A stretch of 64,000 nt of DNA from CAVRTM01 sp963696105 (GCA_963696105.1 CAVOIP010000003.1:248001-312000), one strand, 5' to 3'; shown: positions 35,439 through 44,418, counted from the first letter of the stretch. Made by a program: numbers and translations. The notes: generated by a model not told the origin, from the letters alone.

Positions 35439-36134
35439 TCAGCGCAGCAGGCGCAGCAGATCCGCGGGCTTGACGCCGGCAAGACCGTCGATCTGCACGG
35501 CACCGACGGTGTGCGGCACCGGGACGGCGTGCGGCACCGCGATCGTCGGCACGCCGGCCGCGACGGCCGACGCCACACCCGGAGGCGAGTCCTCGATGGC
35601 CACGCACTCGTGCAGCTGGACCCCCAGCGCACGGACCGCCGCTCGGTAGGGCTCGGGGTGCGGTTTGCCATGGGTGACCTCGTCGCCGGTGATCACAGCG
35701 GCGAAGGTGCCGGCGGGCAGGGAGCCGACGAAGACGTCGGCCAGCGACCGCCACGACATGGTCACCAGGGCGCACGGCACACCGGCCTCGCCCAGCGCCT
35801 CGAGCAGCTCCCAGGCGCCGGGCCGCCACGGCACGTGCTGGCTGACCCGGCGGACGACGCCGGCGAGCAGCTCGTTGACCACCTCGACCGGCGTGAGCGG
35901 CACGGGGGCGTGGTCGAGGATGTACTGCGCGGAGACCATCAGGTCGTTGCCGACGAGCTGGTAGGCGTGCTCGTCGGTCCAGACCCCGCCGTGGAGCTCG
36001 ACCAGGGCGCGCTCCTCGGCGATCCAGTACGGCTCGGTGTCGACCAGCGTCCCGTCCATGTCCCAGAGGACGGCGGCGGGGTGGTCGCCGTCGAGGGTGT
36101 CTGCGGCGTCGTCGGTGATGGTGGCCTCACTCAT
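35439..36134 (-). CDS. HAD-family hydrolase, beta-phosphoglucomutase-like
   Basis: 231-residue HAD superfamily phosphatase or phosphomutase. Motif I is VLWDMDGTLVDTEPYW (nucleophile and acid Asp), motif II the Thr in ALVTMSWRS, motif III Lys in HGKPHPEPY and motif IV EDSPPGVASAVAAG, all intact. The helical cap after motif I is the small C1 type. Its start overlaps the metH stop by 4 bp (ATGA), so it is the second gene of a metH operon. The substrate is unknown. Confidence 0.88.
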   Translation of the reverse strand: MSEATITDDAADTLDGDHPAAVLWDMDGTLVDTEPYWIAEERALVELHGGVWTDEHAYQLVGNDLMVSAQYILDHAPVPLTPVEVVNELLAGVVRRVSQHVPWRPGAWELLEALGEAGVPCALVTMSWRSLADVFVGSLPAGTFAAVITGDEVTHGKPHPEPYRAAVRALGVQLHECVAIEDSPPGVASAVAAGVPTIAVPHAVPVPHTVGAVQIDGLAGVKPADLLRLLR

Positions 36135-39100
36135 GTCGCGTTGAAGTACTTGGCCTCGGGGTGGTGGACCACCATGGCATCGGTCGACTGCTCCGGGTGC
36201 AGCTGCAGCTCCTCGGACAGCGTCACGCCGATGCGGGCTGGGTCCAGCAGCTCGACCAGCACGGCGCGGTCCTCGAGGTCCGGGCAGGCCGGGTAGCCGA
36301 AGGAGTAGCGGGAACCGCGGTAGCCCTGGCGCAGGATGGCGTCCAGCGACTCGTCGTCGTCGGCGCCGAAGCCGAGCTCCTCACGGATCCGGGCGTGCCA
36401 CAGCTCGGCCAGCGCCTCGGTCAGCTGCACGGACAGGCCGTGCAGCTCGAGGTAGTCGCGGTAGGCGTTGGCGGCGAACAGCTCCGACGTGGCTTCGGCG
36501 ACCTTGGCGCCCATCGTCACCAGGTGGAACGCGATGACGTCGGGCCTGCCGTCCTGCTCATAGGCGGCCTTGCTGCGGAAGAAGTCGGCGAGGCAGAGCC
36601 GGCGGTCGCGTCGCTGCCGCGGGAACGTCAACCGGGCGCGTTCCTGCCCCTTCTGGGGGCCGTGGTCGTGCAGCACGACCACGTCGTTCCCCTCGCTGTA
36701 GCAGGGGAAGTAGCCGTAGACCACGGCCGCCTCGAGCAGGTTGTCGGTCTTGATCCGGTCCAGCCACATCCGCAGTCGGGGCCGACCCTCGGTCTCGACC
36801 AGCTCCTCGTACGACGGGCCGTCGCCGCGGGCGCCCTTCAGGCCCCACTGGCCCAGGAACGTCGCGCGCTCGTCCAGGTACGACGCGTAGTCGGCGAGGG
36901 CGATGCCCTTGACGACGCGGGTCCCCCAGAACGGCGGCGTCGGGATGCTGTTGTCGGTGGCGACGTCGGAGCGGGTCGTGTCGGAGAGGGCGGCGTCGTC
37001 GATCTCGGTCGCCTTGGCCCGGACCCGTCGCTTGCGCAGCTCGGGCAGGGCGTCGCCGACGCTGAGCTCGGGGGTGGACCGCGCCTTCGCGACGGCGTCC
37101 ATGAGCCGCAGGCCCTCGAACGCGTCTCTGGCGTAACGGACCTCGCCCTCGTAGACCTCGGCCAGGTCGTTCTCGACGTAGGCCCGGGTCAGGGCCGCAC
37201 CACCGAGCAGCACCGGCCAACGCGCTGACACGCCACGGGAGTTCAGCTCCTCGAGGTTCTCCTTCATGATGACCGTCGACTTCACCAGCAGCCCGCTCAT
37301 GCCGATCGCGTCCGCGTCGTGCTCGTCGGCCGCCCGGATGATCTCGGAGATCGGCTGCTTGATGCCGAGGTTGACCACGTCGTAGCCGTTGTTGGACAAG
37401 ATGATGTCGACGAGGTTCTTGCCGATGTCGTGCACGTCGCCCTTGACGGTCGCGAGCACGATCTTGGCCTTGGCCTCGCGGGCGCTCCCGTCGGCGTTGC
37501 CCTCGATGTGCGGCTCGAGGAACGCGACGGCGACCTTCATCACCTCGGCCGACTGCAGCACGAAGGGCAGCTGCATCTCACCCTTGCCGAAGAGCTCGCC
37601 CACGGTGCGCATCCCGTCGAGCAGGTGGTCGTTGATGATGTCGAGCGCGCTGTGGCCCTTGTCGAGCGCCGCCTGCAGGTCGGCCTCGAGGCCGTTGCGC
37701 TCGCCGTCGATGATCCGCTGCGCCAGACGCTTCTCCAGCGGCAGCGCCGCGAGGGCGTCGGCCCGGGAGGCCTTCAGCGAGCCGGCGTCGACCCCCTCGA
37801 ACAGCTCGAGGAACCGCGACAGCGGGTCGTAGGTGACCTCGCTCTCCCCGGGTTCGCCGGCGAACCGGCGCCGGTCGTAGATGAGGTCCATCGCCACGTC
37901 CTGCTGCTCCTGCGGGATGCGGGCGACCGGGACGATCTTGGCGGCGTGCACGATCGCGGAGTCCAGGCCGGCCTTGACGCACTCGTGCAGGAACACCGAG
38001 TTGAGCACCTGCCGGGCGGCCGGCTTGAGCCCGAACGAGATGTTGGACAGCCCCAAGGTGGTCTGCACCTCGGGGTAGCGGCGCTTGAGCTCGCGGATGC
38101 CCTCGATCGTCTCCAGCCCGTCGCGGCGGCTCTCCTCCTGCCCGGTGCCGAGGGTGAACGTGAGCGTGTCGACCAGGATGTCCTGGACCTGCATGCCCCA
38201 CTCACCGGTCAGCGCGTCGATCAGCCGGGAGGCGACCGCGACCTTGTGGCTGCTGGTGCGGGCCTGGCCGGACTCGTCGATGGTCAGGGCGATGACGGCG
38301 GCGCCGTGCTCGCGGACGACCTTCATGATGCGGGTGAACCGCGAGTCGGGGCCGTCGCCGTCCTCGTAGTTGACCGAGTTGATCACGGCGCGACCGCCGA
38401 GCAGCTCGAGCCCGGCCTCGATGACGGCCGGCTCGGTCGAGTCCAGCACCAGCGGCAGGGTGCTGGACGTGGCGAACCGGCCCACCACCTCCCGCATGTC
38501 AGCGGCGCCGTCACGGCCCACGTAGTCGACGCAGACGTCGAGCAGGTGCGCGCCGTCACGGGTCTGGTCACGGGCGATCTCGACGCAGTCGTCCCAACGG
38601 GACTCGAGCATCGCCTCACGGAAAGCCTTGGAGCCGTTGGCATTGGTGCGCTCACCGATGGAGAGGACGGAGGCGTCCTGGCGGAACGGCACCGCGGAGT
38701 AGAGCGAGGCGACGCCGTGCTCGGGGCGGGGACGCCGAGGCTGGACCTGCTGGCCCCCGACGGCCTTGACGACCGCGGCGAGGTGGGCGGGCGTCGTACC
38801 GCAGCAGCCACCGACCAGAGACAGGCCGAACTCCTTGACGAACTGGGTGTGCGCGGCGCCGAGCTCCTCTGCCGTGAGCGGGTAGGCCGCGCCGTCCTTG
38901 GTGAGCATCGGCAGTCCCGCGTTGGGCATGCACGTGACGGGAATGCGGGCGTGGCGCGCGAGGTGGCGCAGGTGCTCGCTCATCTCCGCCGGGCCGGTGG
39001 CGCAGTTGAGCCCGATCGCGTCGATGCCCAGCGGCTCCAGCGCCGTCAGCGCCGCACCGATCTCCGAGCCCATGAGCATCGTGCCCGTGGTCTCGACCGT

Positions 39101-39679
39101 CACCTGCACCATGACCGGGAGGTCCTCGCCGGCCTCGGCCAGCGCACGTCGGGCGCCGATGACGGCGGCCTTGGCCTGGAGCAGGTCCTGCGAGGTCTCG
39201 ATGAGGATGGCGTCCACCCCGCCGTCGACCATGCCGCGGGCCTGTTCGGCGTACGCGTCGCGCAGCACGGCGAACGGCGCGTGCCCCAACGACGGCAGCT
39301 TGGTGCCCGGTCCGACGGATCCGATCACGAACCGCGGCTGCTCGGGCGTGGACCACGCCGCGGCGGACTCCGCTGCGATCCGGGCGCCCGCATGGGCCAG
39401 CTCGTAGATCCGGTCCGAGATGTCGTACTCGCCGAGGTTGGCGTAATTGGCGCCGAAGGTGTTGGTCTCGACGCAGTCGACGCCGACCTCGAAGTAGGCG
39501 TCGTGGACGCCGCGGACGATGTCCGGCCGGGTGATGTTGAGGATCTCGTTGCAGCCCTCGTGCCCCTGGAAGTCGTCCATCGAGGGGTCAGCGGCCTGGA
39601 GCATCGTGCCCATCGCGCCGTCGGCGACGAGGACACGCTCTGCGAGCGAGGTGCGGAAGAGGTCGGAGCGGCTGCTCAA
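36131..39679 (-). CDS. metH: Cobalamin-dependent methionine synthase MetH
   Basis: Transfers a methyl group from methyl-tetrahydrofolate to homocysteine through cobalamin. Domains in order are homocysteine binding (about 1-330, with zinc cysteines in GLNCATGPAEM and SLVGGCCGTTP), pterin binding (about 355-620, GERTNANGSKAF) and the cobalamin cap and Rossmann domain (DVHDIGKNLVDIIL, the D-x-H-x-x-G lower ligand). The SAM reactivation domain is at the C-terminus (FGYPACPDLEDRAVL). TTG at 39679 is the best start: it follows a GAAGG element and begins at conserved LFRTSLAERVLVADGAMG. A TAGACT box at 39713-39718 would give a 5' leader of about 30 nt. No cobalamin or SAM riboswitch is seen upstream. 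About 1182 residues, full length. Confidence 0.96.
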   Translation of the reverse strand: MSSRSDLFRTSLAERVLVADGAMGTMLQAADPSMDDFQGHEGCNEILNITRPDIVRGVHDAYFEVGVDCVETNTFGANYANLGEYDISDRIYELAHAGARIAAESAAAWSTPEQPRFVIGSVGPGTKLPSLGHAPFAVLRDAYAEQARGMVDGGVDAILIETSQDLLQAKAAVIGARRALAEAGEDLPVMVQVTVETTGTMLMGSEIGAALTALEPLGIDAIGLNCATGPAEMSEHLRHLARHARIPVTCMPNAGLPMLTKDGAAYPLTAEELGAAHTQFVKEFGLSLVGGCCGTTPAHLAAVVKAVGGQQVQPRRPRPEHGVASLYSAVPFRQDASVLSIGERTNANGSKAFREAMLESRWDDCVEIARDQTRDGAHLLDVCVDYVGRDGAADMREVVGRFATSSTLPLVLDSTEPAVIEAGLELLGGRAVINSVNYEDGDGPDSRFTRIMKVVREHGAAVIALTIDESGQARTSSHKVAVASRLIDALTGEWGMQVQDILVDTLTFTLGTGQEESRRDGLETIEGIRELKRRYPEVQTTLGLSNISFGLKPAARQVLNSVFLHECVKAGLDSAIVHAAKIVPVARIPQEQQDVAMDLIYDRRRFAGEPGESEVTYDPLSRFLELFEGVDAGSLKASRADALAALPLEKRLAQRIIDGERNGLEADLQAALDKGHSALDIINDHLLDGMRTVGELFGKGEMQLPFVLQSAEVMKVAVAFLEPHIEGNADGSAREAKAKIVLATVKGDVHDIGKNLVDIILSNNGYDVVNLGIKQPISEIIRAADEHDADAIGMSGLLVKSTVIMKENLEELNSRGVSARWPVLLGGAALTRAYVENDLAEVYEGEVRYARDAFEGLRLMDAVAKARSTPELSVGDALPELRKRRVRAKATEIDDAALSDTTRSDVATDNSIPTPPFWGTRVVKGIALADYASYLDERATFLGQWGLKGARGDGPSYEELVETEGRPRLRMWLDRIKTDNLLEAAVVYGYFPCYSEGNDVVVLHDHGPQKGQERARLTFPRQRRDRRLCLADFFRSKAAYEQDGRPDVIAFHLVTMGAKVAEATSELFAANAYRDYLELHGLSVQLTEALAELWHARIREELGFGADDDESLDAILRQGYRGSRYSFGYPACPDLEDRAVLVELLDPARIGVTLSEELQLHPEQSTDAMVVHHPEAKYFNAT

Positions 39680-39819
39680 TGTGGTGGACCTTCGCGTCGG
39701 GGGATCGGCCCTGAGTCTATCGGCGGGGTGGATGGCGGCCCGACAGGGATTCCGTAGTCTGGTCACCCGGACCGCGACACCGTCGCCGCGGGTAGCCCGC
39801 CACGACGCACCAGGAGGCA

Positions 39820-40674
39820 GTGTTGATCGAGCTCGAGGACGTGCGGGAGCTGCGCGACCCGATCATGATCGCCGCCTTCGAGGGGTGGAACGACGCCGGC
39901 GAGTCCGCGACGTCGGCCATCGAGCACCTGTCGGACGTCTGGGGCGCCGAGCCGATCGCCGCGCTGGACCCGGAGGACTACTACGACTTCCAGGTCAACC
40001 GTCCCCGGGTGGTCTCGGACGACGGTCGCCGCCGGATCAGCTGGCCGACCACCCGGATCCTGCTGGCGACCTCCTCCGGCACCGACCGGGACGTCATCCT
40101 CGTGCAGGGCATCGAGCCGTCCACGCGCTGGCGGTCCTTCACCATCGAGCTGCTGGAGTTCGCCCAGTCCGTGGGCGTGTCCACGTTCGTGACGCTCGGC
40201 GCGCTGCTGGCGGACGTGCCGCACACCCGGCCGCTGCCGATCAACGCCACCTCGGAGCACGAGGACATGATCCACCGCTACGACCTCGAGGCGAGCAAGT
40301 ACGAGGGACCGACGGGCATCGTCGGGGTCCTGGCGGACGCCGCCGCCCAGGCCGACCTGCCTTCGCTGTCGTGCTGGGCCGCGGTGCCGCACTACGCCGG
40401 CGGCACGCCCTCCCCCAAGGCGACGCTGGGCCTGATCACCAAGCTCGAGGAGCTGCTGGACATCACCATCCCGCACGGCGAGCTGGCCGAGCAGGCGCGG
40501 GCATGGGAGCACGGCGTCGACGAGCTGGCCGAGTCCGACGACGAGGTGGCCGAGTACGTCCAGAGCCTGGAGCAGGCGCAGGACACCGCAGAGCTGCCCG
40601 AGGCCAGCGGTGACGCCATCGCGCGCGAGTTCGAGCGCTACCTGCGCCGGCGCGGGGACGAGCCCCCGGCCTGA
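39820..40674 (+). CDS. PAC2-family protein
   Basis: 284 residues of the PAC2 family, named after proteasome assembly chaperone 2 of eukaryotes. Visible conserved parts are MIAAFEGWNDAGESATSAIE, LVQGIEPSTRWRSFTIELLE and SCWAAVPHYAGGTPSPKATL. Strong AGGAGG at 39812-39817 sits only 2 nt before GTG 39820 and 5 nt before TTG 39823, so the TTG may be the real start. In actinobacteria this gene is near metH (compare Rv2125), and the window also holds the whole proteasome system. A role in proteasome assembly is not established in bacteria. Confidence 0.85.
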   Translation: MLIELEDVRELRDPIMIAAFEGWNDAGESATSAIEHLSDVWGAEPIAALDPEDYYDFQVNRPRVVSDDGRRRISWPTTRILLATSSGTDRDVILVQGIEPSTRWRSFTIELLEFAQSVGVSTFVTLGALLADVPHTRPLPINATSEHEDMIHRYDLEASKYEGPTGIVGVLADAAAQADLPSLSCWAAVPHYAGGTPSPKATLGLITKLEELLDITIPHGELAEQARAWEHGVDELAESDDEVAEYVQSLEQAQDTAELPEASGDAIAREFERYLRRRGDEPPA

Positions 40675-40685
40675 GGGCACCGCCG

Positions 40686-40749
40686 GCCGGGCTCAGAGGC
40701 GCACATCCCGAGCCCGGCCTCAGCAGCGGACGCGCCGCCGGCCGGGCTC
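40686..40749. terminator. Three-armed alternating hairpin between converging genes
   Basis: Arm GCCGGGCTC occurs at 40686-40694 and 40741-40749; its complement GAGCCCGGC lies between at 40710-40718. Either flanking arm can pair with the middle one. The repeats belong to an 18-bp direct repeat (40681-40698, 40736-40753), the second copy overlapping the mshC stop. It is a likely bidirectional terminator for PAC2 and mshC. Confidence 0.6.
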
Positions 40750-42007
40750 AGAGACGGACGCCCAGCAGCGCATCGACGGTGCGGGACACCAGGCCGGGCG
40801 CGCCGAGGTCGTCGCCGCCCCGGTTCAGGCTCTCGCGAGCCCAGCGGTCCACGGCCGCCAGCGCCGTCGGGGTGTCCAGGTCGTCGGCCAGGCACTCCCG
40901 CACGCGGGCCACCGTCGCCTCGGCGTCGGGCCCCGCGTTGACCGACATCGCCGCGCGCCAGGTGCCCAGGCGCTCCTGGGCCTCTGCCAGGCCCTGGTCC
41001 GTCCAGTCCCACGGCGTGCGGTAGTGGTGGGCCAGCAGCGCGAGCCGGATGGCCATCGGGTCCACGCCGGCCCGGCGCAGGGCCGACACGAGCACCAGGT
41101 TGCCCTTGGACTTGCTCATCTTCTCGCCGTCCAGACCGACCATGGCCTGGTGGACGTACGCGCGGGCGAACGGGCTCTCGCCGGTCAGGCCGGTCGCCTG
41201 CACGGCGCTCATCTCGTGGTGGGGGAAGACCAGGTCGGTCCCGCCGCCCTGCACGTCGAAGCTCATGCCCAGGTAGTCCAGCGCGATCGAGGTGCACTCG
41301 ATGTGCCAGCCCGGGCGCCCCTCACCGATCTCCCCGCCCGGCCAGGACGGCTCGCCCTCGCGGTGTGCCCGCCACAGCAGCGGGTCGAGCGGGTCGCGCT
41401 TGCCCTCCCGGTCGGGGTCGCCGCCCCGGTCGGCGAACACCTCCATCATCTGCTCGCGCGTCCAGGACGACACGCCGCCGAAGCCGGGCTCGGTCGACAG
41501 GTCGAAGTAGACGTCGCTCGCACCGGGGTCGCCCTCCCCCGCGGGCAGCTCCACGCGGTACGCCGAGCCCTTGGCCAGCAGCTCGCCGACGGTCTTGGCG
41601 ACCTGGTCCACCGCCTCCACGACGCCGATGTAGTGGTCGGGGGCGATCACCGCGAGCGCGGTCATGTCCTCGCGGAAGAGGGCGATCTCGCCGGCGGCGA
41701 GGTCCTGCCAGGCGACGCCGTCGCGCTGGGCCCGCTCGAGCAGCGGCTCGTCCACGTCGGTCACGTTCTGCACGTAGAGCACCTCGTGCCCTGCGTCGCG
41801 CAGCGCGCGCCCGAGGACGTCGAAGGTGACGTACGTCGCCGCGTGCCCCATGTGCGTGGCGTCGTACGGCGTGATGCCGCAGACGTACATGCGGGCCACC
41901 GGACCTGGGGTCAGCGGGCGCAAGGAGGCGGAGGCGGTGTCGTGCACGCGCACGGGCAGACCCGCGCCGGGGAGGGCAGGGACGAACGGGGAAGGCCAGG
42001 CTTTCAC
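40748..42007 (-). CDS. mshC: Mycothiol biosynthesis cysteine ligase MshC
   Basis: ATP-dependent ligase joining cysteine to glucosaminyl-inositol in mycothiol synthesis; a paralogue of cysteinyl-tRNA synthetase. The HIGH-like motif appears as TPYDATHMGHAATYVTFDVL, zinc-site residues in YVCGITP and GRPGWHIECTSIAL with FPHHEMSAVQA, and the KMSKS loop as DGEKMSKSKGN. 419 residues; it lacks the anticodon-binding region of CysRS. GTG 42007 is preceded by TAGGCT with a 6-nt gap. It is the downstream neighbour of the kinase-like/DUF3090/phosphatase trio. Confidence 0.95.
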   Translation of the reverse strand: MKAWPSPFVPALPGAGLPVRVHDTASASLRPLTPGPVARMYVCGITPYDATHMGHAATYVTFDVLGRALRDAGHEVLYVQNVTDVDEPLLERAQRDGVAWQDLAAGEIALFREDMTALAVIAPDHYIGVVEAVDQVAKTVGELLAKGSAYRVELPAGEGDPGASDVYFDLSTEPGFGGVSSWTREQMMEVFADRGGDPDREGKRDPLDPLLWRAHREGEPSWPGGEIGEGRPGWHIECTSIALDYLGMSFDVQGGGTDLVFPHHEMSAVQATGLTGESPFARAYVHQAMVGLDGEKMSKSKGNLVLVSALRRAGVDPMAIRLALLAHHYRTPWDWTDQGLAEAQERLGTWRAAMSVNAGPDAEATVARVRECLADDLDTPTALAAVDRWARESLNRGGDDLGAPGLVSRTVDALLGVRL

Positions 42008-42168
42008 GTCAGGAGCCTAGACCGGCGCTCGTCGGCCGCTCACAGCGGACGGCCGACGACCCGACCGTGCGGGCTGGACGGAGCGGACGGCCGTGGGCGC
42101 CGAGCCACCCCCGCAGGCTGACCGCGCGGGCCGCCGAGCGGGTTGCTGCCGGGCTCGTCCGGCAGCGG

Positions 42169-43029
42169 TCACAGCGGCGGCCAGGGGACGGCGGGCCAGC
42201 GGCGCCCCGGGCCGGGGAAGCGGCCCCGGCGCAGCAGCCCGGCCACCCGGGCCCGCAGCGCCTGCACCTCTGCCGGCGCGAGCAGCGCGTCGATGTCCTG
42301 CGCCAGGCTGCTGGACGGTGCCCCCAGGTCGGTGGCCAGGGCGTCGAGACGGGCCAGCTCGACGTCGGGCAGCGGCGTGCCCGCCCACCCCCAGAGAACC
42401 GTCCGCAGCTTGAGCTCCTCGTGGAAGCTGAGGCCGTGGTCGAACCCCCACAGCGACCCCTGCCGGTCCAGGACCAGGTGGGAGCCCTTGCGGTCGGCGT
42501 TGTTGATGACGATGTCGAGGACCGCGACCCCGGCCAGGTCGGGCCGGTCGGCGTGGGCCACGACCACCGGGGACCCGTTGTGCAGCTCCGCCTCGAACAC
42601 GGGCAGCCAGCCGGGTTCCACCCGACCCGCGGGGACCAGGTCCACCAGCCCCTCGGGGCGTGGCACCACCACGTCCTCGTCATCGGTGCCGTCCAGGCCC
42701 TCGATCCACAGCTGCACGGTGCCCCGGCCGGCCGGCCCGTCGCGCAGCACGGTCGGGGGGACGACGTCCCAGCCCCCGGCCGCGGACACGGCGAACGACG
42801 CCGCCTCACGGTAGGCGAGCGTGCCGCTCGGGAAGTCCCAGAGGGGGCGCTCACCGCGGATCGGCTTGTACATGACCCGGGTCTCGACACCGTCGCGCCT
42901 CAAGCGCGCCAGCAGGGCCAGGTTGGAGGCGTCGACCAGCTGTCCCTCGATCTCCAGCTCACCGAGGGTCAGCAGCTCCAGCAGCTCCGCGGCCTCGGCC
43001 TCGGTCGAGGGCGGCAGGATCCCGGTCAG
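42169..43029 (-). CDS. SCO1664-family PI3/4-kinase-like protein, probable CTG start
   Basis: Protein-kinase-superfamily member related to phosphatidylinositol-kinase-like proteins. With a start at 43029 it has 286 residues. It shows a conserved N-terminus (LTLGELEIEGQLVDASNLAL), ATP lysine 55 in RVMYKPIRGERP, catalytic LDIVINNADRKGSHLVLD and metal motif LWGFDHGLSFHEELK. No ATG, GTG or TTG exists in frame before TTG 42903, which would delete conserved sequence. The codon CTG at 43029-43027 overlaps the DUF3090 stop as CTGA, mimicking ATGA coupling. A frameshift at the extreme 5' end is the alternative. Function unknown. Confidence 0.72.
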   Translation of the reverse strand: MTGILPPSTEAEAAELLELLTLGELEIEGQLVDASNLALLARLRRDGVETRVMYKPIRGERPLWDFPSGTLAYREAASFAVSAAGGWDVVPPTVLRDGPAGRGTVQLWIEGLDGTDDEDVVVPRPEGLVDLVPAGRVEPGWLPVFEAELHNGSPVVVAHADRPDLAGVAVLDIVINNADRKGSHLVLDRQGSLWGFDHGLSFHEELKLRTVLWGWAGTPLPDVELARLDALATDLGAPSSSLAQDIDALLAPAEVQALRARVAGLLRRGRFPGPGRRWPAVPWPPL

Positions 43030-43583
43030 CGCTTGTAGCCGTTCGCGCGCGGGCAGATGTGCCCCGTCGGGTCCAGGGGGCCACCGCAGAACGGGCAGGG
43101 GGGCCGCCCGGCCTGGACGAGCCGGGTGCAGCGGCGGGCGAACGCCCGGGCCGTGCTGGGGCCGATGACGACGCGGAAGATGGTGCGGTCCGCGTCGTCA
43201 TCCTCCTCCTCGACGACAACGGGGTCGCCCTCCTCGTCGAGCTCGACGACCTCCTCGCCGTCATGGCACTCGAGGATGACGACCCGGCGCTCGGCGTCCC
43301 AGCCCAGGCTCATGGTGCCGACGCGGAACTCGTCCTCGATCGGGGTGTCCAGCGGGGCGTTGTCCTCGACCTCGACGGCGACGTCCTCGGTCGCCTCGCC
43401 GCCGGCGAAGTCGTCGAGCAGGTCGTTGACGCGGTCCGCGAGAACGACCACCTGCTGCTTCTCCAGGGACACGCTGGTGACGCGCGGACCCTCACTGGCC
43501 TGCAGGAAGAAGGTCCGCTGCCCGGGAGGCCCCACCGTGCCCGCAACGAACCTGTCGGGTGGATCGAAGTCGATGACCGGCAT
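43026..43583 (-). CDS. DUF3090 family protein with C-terminal zinc-ribbon-like motif
   Basis: 185 residues beginning MPVIDFDPPDRFVAGTVGPP. The central region is very acidic (EVVELDEEGDPVVVEEEDDD). The C-terminus has Cys163, Cys166, His175 and Cys177 in PPCPFCGGPLDPTGHICPRA, a plausible zinc ribbon. It belongs to a trio of families (this one, the SCO1664-like kinase and the MSMEG_4193-like phosphatase) that recurs in actinobacteria. Leaderless start: TAAAGT, 7 nt, ATG 43583. Function unknown. Confidence 0.85.
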   Translation of the reverse strand: MPVIDFDPPDRFVAGTVGPPGQRTFFLQASEGPRVTSVSLEKQQVVVLADRVNDLLDDFAGGEATEDVAVEVEDNAPLDTPIEDEFRVGTMSLGWDAERRVVILECHDGEEVVELDEEGDPVVVEEEDDDADRTIFRVVIGPSTARAFARRCTRLVQAGRPPCPFCGGPLDPTGHICPRANGYKR

Positions 43584-43593
43584 GACTTCGACT

Positions 43594-44418
43594 TTAGTCG
43601 GCGGTCCCTGCGCCGCCACCCACCGGTGCATCGCTCGTCGTGTCGACGTCCGGTACGGCGCCCGCAGCTGCCGCGTTGCCTCCGTCGGCGCCGGCCTCTG
43701 CGGGCCTGGCCTCCGGTCCCCCGGCGCCTGCCTCCCCGGCCTCTCCGGTCGCGGCGGGCTTGGACGGTGGCGGCACGAGGCCGGCCAGGTCGATGCCGGC
43801 GTCGTTGACGCGCACCACGAAGGGCCGGCGCTCGGTGTAGCGCACGACCGACAGCGACGCCGGGTCGACCATGATCCGCTGGAACTGGTCCAGGTGAGCG
43901 CCGGCCGCGTCGGCGATCACCGACTTGATCACGTCGCCGTGCGACACCGCCACCCACAGGGCATCCGGACCGTGGTCACGGGCGACGGCGGCGTCCGTCG
44001 CCCGGATGGCCCGCACCGCCCGCAGCTGCATCTCGGCGAGGGACTCCCCCGGGAAGTCCTCGCTGTCGGGGAAGCGCGCGGCGCTCGGATGGTCCTGCAC
44101 CACCCGCCAGAGCGGGTCCTGGGCCAGGTCCTTGAGCGCAGCACCGGTCCAGGCGCCGTAGCGACACTCCCCCAGGTCCTGCAGGGTGTCCACCTCGATC
44201 GCACCGAGAGCGTCGGCCAGGATGACCGACGTCTCCTGGCAGCGCTGCAGCGGGCTGCTGACGATGGCGGCCACCGGGAGGCCGCTGAGCCGCTTCCCGA
44301 GCGCCTCGGCCTGGCCGCGGCCTGTGTCGTCGAGCCCCACGCCCTGCGTCCAGCCGGCGAGCGTCCCGCTCGCGTTGGCGGTCGTACGGCCATGACGGAC
44401 CAGCAAGCAGATCGGCAC
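43594..44418 (-). CDS. Histidine phosphatase family protein (MSMEG_4193-like)
   Basis: Phosphoglycerate-mutase-like phosphatase. The catalytic RHG is LLVRHGRTTANASG (His9), with the second arginine in VSSPLQRCQETS, the acid Glu in LGECRYGAWTGA and the second His in VAVSHGDVIKSVIAD. After the ~215-residue domain comes a 60-residue Ala/Gly/Pro/Glu-rich tail (AATGEAGEAGAGGPEARPAE) that looks disordered. GTG 44418 follows TACAGT by 7 nt. It is 10 bp upstream of DUF3090 and first in the trio, opposite corA. A kinase and a phosphatase in one small operon suggest a reversible phosphorylation step. Confidence 0.87.
   Translation of the reverse strand: MPICLLVRHGRTTANASGTLAGWTQGVGLDDTGRGQAEALGKRLSGLPVAAIVSSPLQRCQETSVILADALGAIEVDTLQDLGECRYGAWTGAALKDLAQDPLWRVVQDHPSAARFPDSEDFPGESLAEMQLRAVRAIRATDAAVARDHGPDALWVAVSHGDVIKSVIADAAGAHLDQFQRIMVDPASLSVVRYTERRPFVVRVNDAGIDLAGLVPPPSKPAATGEAGEAGAGGPEARPAEAGADGGNAAAAGAVPDVDTTSDAPVGGGAGTAD

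Noticed and set aside
39680..39819. Cobalamin or SAM riboswitch before metH
   Set aside because: The divergent gap is only 140 bp. The likely transcript leader is about 30 nt, and no B12-box or SAM-type core is visible.
42009..42168. Gene between mshC and the kinase-like protein
   Set aside because: The 161-bp gap has only shadow frames continuing from the kinase in other phases; no start signal or conserved protein is seen.
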